Below, in pieces: positions 1 through 6,939 of a stretch of DNA of 30,103 bases. The notes beneath the pieces were generated by a model. It made no database searches. It worked only from the letters and a program-made list of their open reading frames with translations, and was not told where the DNA came from. The DNA is taken from the NCBI GenBank assembly GCA_031259605.1, contig JAIRLE010000186.1:1-30103 (forward strand), read 5' to 3'. This stretch comes from Zoogloeaceae bacterium (GTDB lineage: Bacteria > Pseudomonadota > Gammaproteobacteria > Burkholderiales > Rhodocyclaceae). Every line of letters begins with the position of its first letter. The first letter of the stretch is position 1. The translations under genes and the position numbers were made by a program.

Positions 1-615
1 ATAAACATCGCGGCTTGTGTTCGCCGTATCGAGAACCTCGTCAAAGTGCTGGCTGTCGTGCGTGCTGGCCGTGCCGGTCTCGATTCTGCGGATGAACTTG
101 TATTTCTGGTCGACATTGAGCGACAGCTTGTAGCCGAAGTCACTCTTGCCATGCTTCTTCGTCCAGGTGGCGTCGATGGTCTGAGCACCGCGCGCGATAA
201 ACCCCTTTTTGAGCAACTGTGCCGAAACACCATCGAACAAGGCTTTTGCCCCGGCCTGGCCAATGCGGTTCTCGAAGACCCGCGCGGTGGCGCGATCCGG
301 GATGTTGCCTGCATTGCCCAGAGCGCAGAACCGCTTGCAGCTCATGCGATCGAGCAACTGGTATTCCATCTGCTCGTCCGAAAGGTTGTACAGGCGCTTC
401 AGAACCAGAATGCGCGCCATCGTCTCGGTCGGGTACGGCGGACGCCCGCCCTGTGGATTCACCAGACGAGGAGCAATCCGGTCGATCTCGGCGGCCAGCG
501 CCGCAAAATCAATGTGCAAATCAATCTCGGAGAGCGGGTCTCCCAGCGCGTCGATCTTCTGACGGTGATGTTCGTCGGCAAACAGGTCGGTCTTGATGGC
601 GCTACGCGGTTTCAT
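1..615 (-). CDS. IS5-family transposase, N-terminal part (cut by window edge)
   Basis: The minus strand from an ATG at 613-615 is open to position 1 (205 codons, no stop), so the C-terminal part lies outside the window. The translation begins MKPRSAIKTDLFADEH and contains the IS5-type N-terminal segment GGRPPYPTETMARILVLKRL, then QMEYQLLDRMSCKRFCAL, then the first catalytic region TIDATWTKKHGKSDFGYK (DDE-type Asp within TIDAT) and THDSQHFDEVL. This order is typical of IS5-group DDE transposases that cut and paste their own element. The gene is intact as far as visible. I could not identify a clear terminal inverted repeat upstream of 615, so the boundary of the element is undefined. A long plus-strand frame across this stretch is the antisense shadow. 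Confidence 0.88.
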   Translation of the reverse strand, partial: MKPRSAIKTDLFADEHHRQKIDALGDPLSEIDLHIDFAALAAEIDRIAPRLVNPQGGRPPYPTETMARILVLKRLYNLSDEQMEYQLLDRMSCKRFCALGNAGNIPDRATARVFENRIGQAGAKALFDGVSAQLLKKGFIARGAQTIDATWTKKHGKSDFGYKLSLNVDQKYKFIRRIETGTASTHDSQHFDEVLDTANTSRDVY

Positions 616-830
616 CGGTATGGGGGCAGGAGTCAGAACAACGTAATTTTACCAAAGGAGTGGGGGTTTTCGATGTGCCCCACTGAATGTACTTCACAGC
701 ATATAGTCCAATCTATGGCCCGACCTCTGTTACATCAAACCTATGGCACACACTCCAGGTTTTTAGAGGCTCCCTCATGTCCTACTATGGACAAGACCGA
801 CGACAAACCTGCTTGGGCGGAGACGAAACC

Positions 831-2312
831 ATGAAGAAGACAACACAACGCGCGGCCCTGCCGCTACTGCTGCTGTGCTTGGGTCTGGCGCTGCCCGGCT
901 GCAACGATGCGCTGAACCGGCAGGAAACAGCGGCAAGCGATGCCGCCAATGCCCAGGCCAGCACTCGGCAGAACCGGACGCTGGCCGTGCAGTCCGGCTA
1001 TCAATCGCCCGAAGGCTGGCGCACGGAATGCGTGGGCTACCATCTGGTCGACCTGCCGGGTGAAATTCAAGCCGCCACCGAGCCGCCCAAGAGCAATTCT
1101 TACGAGCAGATTGGCGGCGGCCAGTTCAGCGATGCCTTGGGCGTGATGCAGGATAGTCACGACAGCGGCGAATTCACCGTGGAAATCAGTGACGCCACCA
1201 CGCGGAAAGAGTTCATGCGTCATGTCTACGGCAATGGCAAATACTCCAGATCCATCCACGACGACGAAGTATTCGAACCCGCCCACATCCAGCGGGCGAG
1301 GCGAAGGATTATTACTCTCAATGAGATGTTGGAAGATTCCATCGAAAGAGCCAAAAGTCCAAAACCTCCCGACCTCCGCATTCCCCCGCAGTACCGCCGA
1401 ACACCCGAGCAATACGTTCAAGACTGGCGCGACAAAATCAAAGAAGTCGAACAGGAGATCGCCGACTGGGAAAGCATCCCCGAGACCTGGGTGGACAAGG
1501 ACACCTACTACTACGCGGGTTGGCTGTGGCTGTGGCGCGCCCCGCGCATCTACCGCTTGCGGATGAACCAGGAGGGCATCCCCGAGGGGCAAACCCGGCA
1601 GGACGCCACGCTGGCGCTGCTCAAAAGGTTCCGCCCGCGCGCGGTGGGCGAGATACCGGCAGAGGCGGGTTTTTGTGTTCCTTACGGCTTCGTGCAGGGT
1701 GTTTCGGCACAGCCCTACGCCAGCCAGACGACGCTGCGCATGAAAAACGAACCGGGCCTGCTCTTTACGGTGCGTTTTCAGACCAACCGATTGACCAACG
1801 CCGCCGCCGTCCTGCCAGCCGGGCCGCGTGGCGGCGAACAGGTCACGGAAGCCGTGCGCATAGGCCCGTTCGATGCCGGACTATACGGCCGCCGCACGGT
1901 TCCCTACCGGGAAGAACGCTTGCCCAATGGCCGTGTGCGGCTGGAGCTTTTTGACAACGGCACCCCCTATTGGAAAGAACGCGCCGCGCCGCAAGGCGAA
2001 GTGTATGGCCTGACCGCCAGCCTGCCCGCGACGGAAAACGACCCGCTGCTGCCTGCCGTGCAGGCGCAGATCAACGCCTTTGCCTTCAACATCGACCCGC
2101 AGATGAAAGACCGCCCCGCGATGCCGTTGGCACAATCCCTGCCCATCATCAAACAATTCCTCGCCAGCATCCGGCTGAGGGCGGAAAACGCCCAGGCGCT
2201 TGAGGCGCTCCTGCCGCCCGCGTCTGAGGAAAAAGGGGAGGTCGCCGCGTTCTCGCCCATTTCTTCGCGTGCAATCCGTCCCGCGCCGAATAAAGCGGAT
2301 ATTTCCCTGTGA
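831..2312 (+). CDS. Tli4-like lipoprotein, putative T6SS lipase immunity protein
   Basis: The product is a 493-residue predicted lipoprotein. The N-terminus has Lys-Lys, a Leu-rich hydrophobic stretch and a lipobox LALPGC with the acylated Cys at residue 24. A low-complexity Ala/Gln linker follows, then a segment GWRTECVGYHLVDLPGE. Around residues 275-300 come FCVPYGFVQGV and a strand-like LRMKNEPGLLFTVRF. This pattern (Cys-x-Gly/Gly-x-Tyr-x-Leu-Val-Asp-Leu-Pro early, then a Phe-Cys-x-x-x-Gly-Phe stretch) resembles periplasmic Tli4 immunity proteins that neutralise Tle4-type type VI lipase effectors. I recognise it by motif only. The ATG at 831 was chosen because GGAG lies 8 nt upstream and it directly begins a signal peptide; the frame stays open upstream to 687 without one. 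No lipase effector or other T6SS gene is in the window, and IS5 transposase fragments lie on both sides, so it looks like an orphan carried on a mobile patch. Confidence 0.6.
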   Translation: MKKTTQRAALPLLLLCLGLALPGCNDALNRQETAASDAANAQASTRQNRTLAVQSGYQSPEGWRTECVGYHLVDLPGEIQAATEPPKSNSYEQIGGGQFSDALGVMQDSHDSGEFTVEISDATTRKEFMRHVYGNGKYSRSIHDDEVFEPAHIQRARRRIITLNEMLEDSIERAKSPKPPDLRIPPQYRRTPEQYVQDWRDKIKEVEQEIADWESIPETWVDKDTYYYAGWLWLWRAPRIYRLRMNQEGIPEGQTRQDATLALLKRFRPRAVGEIPAEAGFCVPYGFVQGVSAQPYASQTTLRMKNEPGLLFTVRFQTNRLTNAAAVLPAGPRGGEQVTEAVRIGPFDAGLYGRRTVPYREERLPNGRVRLELFDNGTPYWKERAAPQGEVYGLTASLPATENDPLLPAVQAQINAFAFNIDPQMKDRPAMPLAQSLPIIKQFLASIRLRAENAQALEALLPPASEEKGEVAAFSPISSRAIRPAPNKADISL

Positions 2313-2392
2313 ATGAGAGGAATAGTACAGCGCGTTTGATTTCCGGACGGGGAATTTTTAGGTGGCGCGGGTGGAGGACAGGATGGTTTTTA

Positions 2393-2410
2393 GGAGCACC
2401 TCGAATAACC
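2393..2410. repeat. Possible IS5-type terminal inverted repeat
   Basis: The sequence GGAGCACCTCGAATAACC lies about 150 bp beyond the stop of the IS5 transposase remnant, at the distance and position expected for an IS end. It resembles IS5-group ends (GGAAGGTGCGAA-type). TTAG at 2390-2393 fits the YTAR target duplication of this group. The opposite end is missing because the element is truncated at the ppsA side, so the pairing cannot be tested. Confidence 0.3.
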
Positions 2411-2558
2411 TGATATTTTCAACAAATTCTGCTACGCAATGATGTTTGAGAGCGACCCCGGCGCAATTTCTTTGACAAATCACCGCTTTCTCCGGCGGCG
2501 TTGCCCCGTTTTTGCCTCGAATCGCCTCGGACAGCGGCGATTCGTCCCATTTCGGGCG

Positions 2559-2732
2559 TTACAAGGCCTTGATCCCAGCCTCCTGAAAATAGACCAGCCG
2601 CTTCAGGTTGCAGCAAGCCGCCATCATCGTCATCGCACAGTTCGCTCGCGCCTGGCCGATGGCGCGGAGCAACTTGCCCCCCATCTGCGTGATGGCCGCG
2701 AACGGATGCTCGACCCGGACACGCGTTACCGA
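2559..2732 (-). pseudogene. IS5-family transposase C-terminal remnant
   Basis: Reading the minus strand up to a TAA at 2559-2561 gives VRVEHPFAAITQMGGKLLRA, then IGQARANCAMTMMAACCNLK, then RLVYFQEAGIKAL. This is the conserved C-terminus of an IS5-group transposase (the Glu of the DDE triad sits in RVEHPF). Only about 57 residues remain. Upstream of them the homology stops abruptly at the 3' end of ppsA. It has the same orientation as the transposase at 1-615 but must come from another copy, because that copy's C-terminus would lie to the left of the window. The region between 2313 and 2558 holds no gene that I can support and is probably the non-coding tail of this element. Confidence 0.8.
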
Positions 2733-5110
2733 TTCCTGATCCCGTGCCGCGCCAGCTTTTGCCAGGTCTCCACCACCGTGTCCGGGTTCAACGACATGCT
2801 CTGGATGCCTTGATCCATCAGCCATTCGGCGAGATCGGCGTGATCCGACGGCCCTTGGCCGCAGATGCCCACGTATTTCCCCTTGCGGTTGGCGGTCTCG
2901 ATGGCCATGGAAAGCAGGCGTTTTACCGCCGGGTCACGCTCGTCGAAAAGATTGGCGACCAGCCCGGAATCGCGATCCAGCCCCAGGGTCAATTGCGTGA
3001 GATCGTTCGAGCCAATCGAAAAGCCGTCGAAGATGTCGAGGAAGGCGTCTGCCAAGAGGGCGTTGGAAGGAATCTCGCACATCATGATGAGTTTCAGGTC
3101 GTTCTCGCCCTGCTTCAATCCATGTTCGGCGAGAAGCTGGACGACGCCCCTGCCTTCTTCCAGCGTGCGCACGAAAGGTACCATCAGCCAGACGTTGGTG
3201 AGTCCCATCGCCTCGCGCACTTTCTTCATGGCGCGGCATTCGAGTTCAAAACAGTCGCGGAAAGTGTGCGCGATATAGCGCGACGCGCCCCTGAAGCCCA
3301 GCATGGGATTTTCCTCTTCCGGCTCGTAGAGCTCGCCGCCCAGAAGCTTTCTGTATTCGTTCGACTTGAAGTCGGAAAGCCGCACGATCACCGGCTTCGG
3401 CCAGAAGGCAGCGGCGATGGTCGCCACGCCCTCGGCAAGTTTTTCCACGAAGAATTCCACGGGATTGGCATAACCGCGCGCGCGACGCTCGATTTCCTCG
3501 CGCTTGCCCGCGGGCAGGCGGTCGATTTCCAGGATGGCCTTGGGATGGATGCCGATCACGTTGTTGATGACGAATTCCACCCGCGCCAGACCCACGCCCG
3601 CGTTGGGGATTTGCGCAAACTCGAAGGCCAGTTCCGGGTTGCCCACGTTCATCATGACTTTCACGGGAATATCCGGCATGACAGAAACATCATGGGTGAT
3701 GACTTCATAATCCAGCTTGCCGCGATAGACGTGGCCGGTATCGCCCTCGGCGCAGGAAGCGGTGACGATCTCGCCATCGGGAAGCATCTGGGTCGCGTCG
3801 CCGCAGCCGACGATGGCGGGCACGCCCAGTTCGCGGGCGATGATGGCGGCATGGCAGGTGCGCCCGCCCCGGTTGGTGACGATGGCGGAAGCGCGTTTCA
3901 TCACCGGCTCCCAGTTGGGGTCGGTCATGTCGGCCACCAGCACGTCGCCGGGCCGCACCTTGTCCATCTCCTTCGGGTTGAGGACGATCCTCACCTGCCC
4001 CGCGCCGATCTTCTGCCCGATGGCGCGACCAGTGGCCAGGACTTTGGAGAAGGATTTCAGCTTGAATTTTTCCTGCCGCTTGCCGTCTTCCCGCGCTTTC
4101 ACGGTTTCCGGCCGCGCCTGGAGGATGTAGAGCTTGCCGTCGATGCCGTCCTTGCCCCATTCGATGTCCATCGGACACTGATAATGATTCTCTATGGTTA
4201 TGGCATAACGCGCCAGTTCCTCCACCTCGGCGTCGCCAAGGGAAAAGCGGATACGGTCGGTCTGCAGCACTTCTTCGATGAGCGTGGATTTGCCCGCCGT
4301 TTTTTCGGCGGAAAAGACCATCTTGATCATCTTGGAGCCGAGATTTTTGCGGATGACGGCCTTCTTGCCCGCTTCCAGCATGGGTTTGTGCACATAGAAT
4401 TCATCGGGATTGACCGCGCCCTGCACCACGGTTTCGCCCAGGCCGTAGCTGGAAGTGACGAACACGGCATCACGAAAGCCCGATTCGGTATCGAGCGTAA
4501 ACATCACTCCTGCCGCGCCACGGTCGGAGCGCACCATGCGTTGCACCCCGGCGGAAAGCGCCACGCCGGCATGGACGAAGCCCATGTGCACCCGGTAGGC
4601 AATTGCCCGGTCGTTGTAGAGCGAGGCGAAGACTTCCTTGATCGCGGAGAGAATGTTGTCCAGCCCGACGATGTTGAGAAAAGTTTCCTGCTGCCCGGCA
4701 AAGGCGGCGTCCGGCAGATCCTCGGCAGTGGCGGAAGAGCGCACGGCGAAGGAGACATTGCTCGAAGAGCCTTCGATCAGCCTTTGGTATTGTTCCGTAA
4801 TGGCTACCATCAGCGCGGTCGGAAACGGCGTTTCGACAATCCACCGGCGGATTTTTTCGCCGCAGGCCGCCAGGGCATTGACGTCTTCCACATCCAGATG
4901 CTCCAGGGCATCGGCAATGCGCTCATCCAGTCCGCTTTGCGCCACAAAATCCCGATATGCCAGCGCCGTGGTGGCAAAGCCGCCAGGGACGCGTACACCG
5001 GAGCCAGCCAGTTGACTGATCATCTCGCCCAGCGAAGAATTCTTGCCGCCGACCTGGTCGACATCGCTCCTGCGCAGGCGTTCAAAGGGAATGACGTAAT
5101 GGCCGCTCAT
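2726..5110 (-). CDS. ppsA: Phosphoenolpyruvate synthase
   Basis: The 794-residue protein makes phosphoenolpyruvate from pyruvate, ATP and water (products AMP and phosphate), the entry step of gluconeogenesis from lactate, pyruvate or acetate. The N-terminal ATP-grasp (pyruvate-binding) domain starts VGGKNSSLGEM and includes FAVRSSATAEDLPDAAFAGQ near residues 121-140. The swivelling phosphohistidine domain contains GGRTCHAAIIARELGVPA, with the catalytic His at residue 420. The C-terminal TIM-barrel PEP-binding domain has LGFRGASRY, SIGSNDLTQLTLGLDRD and the catalytic Cys region VGICGQGPSDHADL. Its length matches the family (about 792). The ATG at 5110 has AAAGGA upstream. The last few residues (GIRNR) and the stop lie in sequence shared with the IS5 remnant, so the native end was probably replaced. 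It lies 17 bp downstream of the pdhR-like gene in the same direction, so the two are probably co-transcribed. Many betaproteobacteria instead have the PpsR regulatory kinase gene beside ppsA; that is absent here. Confidence 0.96.
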   Translation of the reverse strand: MSGHYVIPFERLRRSDVDQVGGKNSSLGEMISQLAGSGVRVPGGFATTALAYRDFVAQSGLDERIADALEHLDVEDVNALAACGEKIRRWIVETPFPTALMVAITEQYQRLIEGSSSNVSFAVRSSATAEDLPDAAFAGQQETFLNIVGLDNILSAIKEVFASLYNDRAIAYRVHMGFVHAGVALSAGVQRMVRSDRGAAGVMFTLDTESGFRDAVFVTSSYGLGETVVQGAVNPDEFYVHKPMLEAGKKAVIRKNLGSKMIKMVFSAEKTAGKSTLIEEVLQTDRIRFSLGDAEVEELARYAITIENHYQCPMDIEWGKDGIDGKLYILQARPETVKAREDGKRQEKFKLKSFSKVLATGRAIGQKIGAGQVRIVLNPKEMDKVRPGDVLVADMTDPNWEPVMKRASAIVTNRGGRTCHAAIIARELGVPAIVGCGDATQMLPDGEIVTASCAEGDTGHVYRGKLDYEVITHDVSVMPDIPVKVMMNVGNPELAFEFAQIPNAGVGLARVEFVINNVIGIHPKAILEIDRLPAGKREEIERRARGYANPVEFFVEKLAEGVATIAAAFWPKPVIVRLSDFKSNEYRKLLGGELYEPEEENPMLGFRGASRYIAHTFRDCFELECRAMKKVREAMGLTNVWLMVPFVRTLEEGRGVVQLLAEHGLKQGENDLKLIMMCEIPSNALLADAFLDIFDGFSIGSNDLTQLTLGLDRDSGLVANLFDERDPAVKRLLSMAIETANRKGKYVGICGQGPSDHADLAEWLMDQGIQSMSLNPDTVVETWQKLARHGIRNR

Positions 5111-5127
5111 GGAAATTTCCTTTCAAG

Positions 5128-5928
5128 TCAGGGAGAAAAAATGGGAAAAGTTGCGTCCTGCGTTTGCAGGCGGCGGACTGCCGTTTCGCGCCGCGCCGCC
5201 GAACGCAGGGATTGCGCCAAGCTGGCGTGGATGAAATCGATATGCGCTTCGGCGGCCAAGCGGGCGGCGGCGGGACGGCGGTCGCAAATGGCGGCAAACA
5301 CCGCCTGTTGCTGCGTCTCGAGCAAGGCAAAGGCGCGCGGCACCGCCTTGAGTTCCGCCAGATTGACGCGCAGATCATCGGCAAGAAAGCGCAACAGCGT
5401 GGCGGTCAAGTGCGCGGAAAAAACATTGTGAGCGGCATCGGCAATGGCCTGGTGAAACGCCCGATCGCAAGCCGCCAGCGTTTCGATTTCCTCTGTCGCG
5501 CCCGCCTCGAAGGCAGCCGTGAGGCGGGCGAAGGTTGCCGCAAGCAGGGTCATGTCGGCCTCCGCGCGCCGCTGCGCCGCCCATTCTGCCGTCTGCGCCG
5601 CCAGCAGGCGGCGAAATTCCAGCATGTCTTCACGCAGGTTTGGCTGCGCCGCCAGCATCTCCCGCCAAGGGTCAGCAAAGACCGATTGCAGCGCGTCTGT
5701 CACGAAAGTGCCGTCGCCTTGCCGCCGCCACAACAATCCCCTGACCGCCAGTTTCTGCATGGCTTCGCGCAGCGATGGCCGGGAAACACCCAGTTCCACC
5801 GCCAGATCCCGCTCGGCGGGCAGTTTGTCGCCCGGTCTGAAGACGCCGTCCAGAATGCGCCGCTCCAACGTCGCGGCAATGGCGTCGGAAAGTTTGGCGG
5901 GTACGGAAAGCCCAGGAGCAAGCGACAC
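5128..5928 (-). CDS. PdhR-like GntR/FadR-family transcriptional regulator
   Basis: This is a DNA-binding repressor of the FadR subfamily. The N-terminal winged helix reads KLSDAIAATLERRILDGVFR, PGDKLPAERDLAVELGVSRP, SLREAMQKL and WRRQGDGTFV. These match E. coli PdhR closely from memory, as do the segments FADPWREML and IADAAHNVFSAHL and the basic tail RRETAVRRLQ. The C-terminal FCD ligand domain has the Asp-x-x-x-His of CDRAFHQ, and the late His of AEAHIDFIH. A third usual metal-ligand His (PdhR has SHRTRIF) is Gln here (ETQQQAVF), so metal binding may be altered. PdhR senses pyruvate, which would suit the adjacent ppsA; that is inference. The start is not ATG: GTG at 5928 has AGG 9 nt upstream; TTG at 5934 is the alternative. 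Operator-like sites lie at 5943 and 6057. Confidence 0.85.
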   Translation of the reverse strand: MSLAPGLSVPAKLSDAIAATLERRILDGVFRPGDKLPAERDLAVELGVSRPSLREAMQKLAVRGLLWRRQGDGTFVTDALQSVFADPWREMLAAQPNLREDMLEFRRLLAAQTAEWAAQRRAEADMTLLAATFARLTAAFEAGATEEIETLAACDRAFHQAIADAAHNVFSAHLTATLLRFLADDLRVNLAELKAVPRAFALLETQQQAVFAAICDRRPAAARLAAEAHIDFIHASLAQSLRSAARRETAVRRLQTQDATFPIFSP

Positions 5929-5942
5929 GATCAAAACGCCTG

Positions 5943-5955
5943 AATTGGTAAGACC
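5943..5955. promoter_or_regulatory. PdhR-box-like operator 1
   Basis: AATTGGTAAGACC matches the complete left arm, the 3-nt spacer and the ACC of the E. coli PdhR operator (AATTGGTnnnACCAATT); only the distal right-arm bases diverge. It begins 15 nt upstream of the GTG start of the pdhR-like gene, so a bound repressor would cover the start of the transcript or the ribosome-binding region. The match is seen in the sequence; binding is inferred. Confidence 0.55.
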
Positions 5956-5999
5956 GCGAAATTCTAAACGAGCGCAAAAAATCTGGCAAGTTCGTGAAT

Positions 6000-6050
6000 T
6001 TCCCCAAAAATCGTGCGTAATATATTGATTTTATTATATTTACAAAACAG
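6000..6050 (-). promoter_or_regulatory. AT-rich promoter region for the pdhR-like gene and ppsA
   Basis: An AT-rich island in otherwise GC-rich DNA lies between the two operator-like sites. On the minus strand TTGTAA is followed after 17 nt by TATTAC, a plausible weak -35/-10 pair. Overlapping TATAAT-like strings make the exact hexamers uncertain. The wider intergenic space (5935-6247) also holds a repeat at 6121-6169 and no gene that I can support. Confidence 0.35.
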
Positions 6051-6056
6051 ATGAAA

Positions 6057-6069
6057 GGTATGACCAATT
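6057..6069. promoter_or_regulatory. PdhR-box-like operator 2
   Basis: GGTATGACCAATT matches the GGT, spacer and complete right arm of the PdhR consensus, complementing site 1, which has the complete left arm. The sites are about 114 bp apart and flank the AT-rich promoter candidate, an arrangement compatible with looping repression or a two-site operator. It could also influence the ParA-like gene starting at 6248. Confidence 0.5.
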
Positions 6070-6120
6070 GGCATGCCGCTTGGCGCAGAGGAATCAATGA
6101 ATGCGCATCCGCTATTTTCC

Positions 6121-6169
6121 CTCCCGCGAAGCGGGAGAGGAAAAAACAGGCGTTCATGCGATTGCCCTG
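6121..6169 (-). repeat. Interspersed repeat family C, copy 1
   Basis: Read on the minus strand, this copy runs CAGGGCAATCGCATGAACGC then CTGTTTTTTCCTCTCCCGC and ends in a hairpin (CTCCCGC-GAA-GCGGGAG on plus, 6121-6137). It aligns over about 45 nt with 9569-9612 and shares its GGCAATCGCATGAA core with 11797-11811. Copies occur in both orientations and only between genes. Confidence 0.55.
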
Positions 6170-6247
6170 CCCTGATCCCCGCTTCCGATCGTCCTGATCC
6201 GCAATATAATGGCGCGTCCATTTCAATTCCATCGAAGGAGTCGTTCT

Positions 6248-6868
6248 ATGCGTGCAGTCATGGTGGCAAATCCCAAGGGGGGCGCGGGCAAGACCACGCT
6301 GGCGACCAATCTTGCCGGGTATTTCGCCAATCAAAAATACAGCGTCAGTCTTTGCGATCTCGACCGGCAGCAGTCCGCGTTGCGTTGGCTGGCCTTTCGC
6401 GCGCCGGAACTGCCCGCCATCACCGGCTACTTCGGCGGCAACCAGATGAGCGTCAGCATGCCGCAGGAAACGGACTGGGCGGTTCTGGACGCGCCCGCCG
6501 GGTTCCAGGGCTACAAGCTCAACGATTACCTTCGGGCGGTAGACCGGGTGTTGATTCCCATTGTGCCTTCCATTTTCGACATGGCGGCCACCGAGGATTT
6601 TCTCAATACCCTGCGCCGGGATCTGGGCGGGCGTCTGGCAAAAATCGGCATTGTCGCCATACGCATCGATCCGCGCACCCGCGCCGCCAGCATGCTGGAG
6701 GAATTCTTGCGGCATTTTGACATTCCCATCGTCGCCTATCTGCGGAACACGCAGAATTACGTGAATGTCGCCGCCGCCGGACAAACCATCTTCGACCCGC
6801 CGCGCGCCCGCAACAAGCGCGATCTCGAACAATGGCAAAGCCTGATCGCCTGGATCAAGAAAAAATAG
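6248..6868 (+). CDS. Orphan ParA/MinD-family ATPase
   Basis: The 206-residue P-loop ATPase has a deviant Walker A, NPKGGAGKTT (signature Lys at residue 10, P-loop Lys at 15). The Walker A' region is LCDLDRQQS, and the Walker B-like strand is WAVLDAPAG. A helix IFDMAATEDFLNTLRR and a C-terminal basic tail (WIKKK) follow. The family forms ATP-dependent dimers that position DNA or protein cargo on nucleoid or membrane. It is shorter than the segregation ParA at 27865 and has no partner ParB beside it, so the cargo is unknown. The ATG at 6248 has GAAGGAG 7 nt upstream, which decides the start over an in-frame upstream one at 6209. It is closed by a strong terminator and is therefore probably monocistronic. 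It faces away from the pdhR-like gene across a 319-bp divergent space. Confidence 0.9.
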   Translation: MRAVMVANPKGGAGKTTLATNLAGYFANQKYSVSLCDLDRQQSALRWLAFRAPELPAITGYFGGNQMSVSMPQETDWAVLDAPAGFQGYKLNDYLRAVDRVLIPIVPSIFDMAATEDFLNTLRRDLGGRLAKIGIVAIRIDPRTRAASMLEEFLRHFDIPIVAYLRNTQNYVNVAAAGQTIFDPPRARNKRDLEQWQSLIAWIKKK

Positions 6869-6883
6869 GTTCGCGTCAATATG

Positions 6884-6915
6884 TCGCGCGGCCTCATGCG
6901 CCGCGCGATTTTTTT
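6884..6915 (+). terminator. Rho-independent terminator after the ParA-like gene
   Basis: A perfect 9-bp GC-rich stem TCGCGCGGC / GCCGCGCGA (6884-6892 and 6900-6908) with a 7-nt loop is followed at once by seven T residues. It starts 15 bp after the ParA-like stop and ends 24 bp before the metY start, separating the two transcripts. Confidence 0.85.
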
Positions 6916-6939
6916 GTGCCACACAAGGAAAAAACACCC

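Noticed and set aside
46..834. A 262-codon plus-strand frame at the left edge
   Set aside because: Its reverse strand encodes a clear IS5 transposase; the plus frame only mirrors it.
2393..2732. Joining the IS5 pieces at 1-615 and 2559-2732 into one interrupted element
   Set aside because: Both are on the minus strand, but the C-terminal piece lies upstream of the N-terminal piece in transcription order, so they must come from different copies.
2744..5431. An 895-codon open frame on the plus strand
   Set aside because: It lies antisense to ppsA and the pdhR-like gene in GC-rich DNA, is His/Gly/Asp-rich without recognisable motifs, and the minus strand carries clear catalytic motifs.
6122..6137. 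Hairpin CTCCCGC-GAA-GCGGGAG as a terminator
   Set aside because: No T-run follows and no gene ends nearby; it is part of repeat family C.
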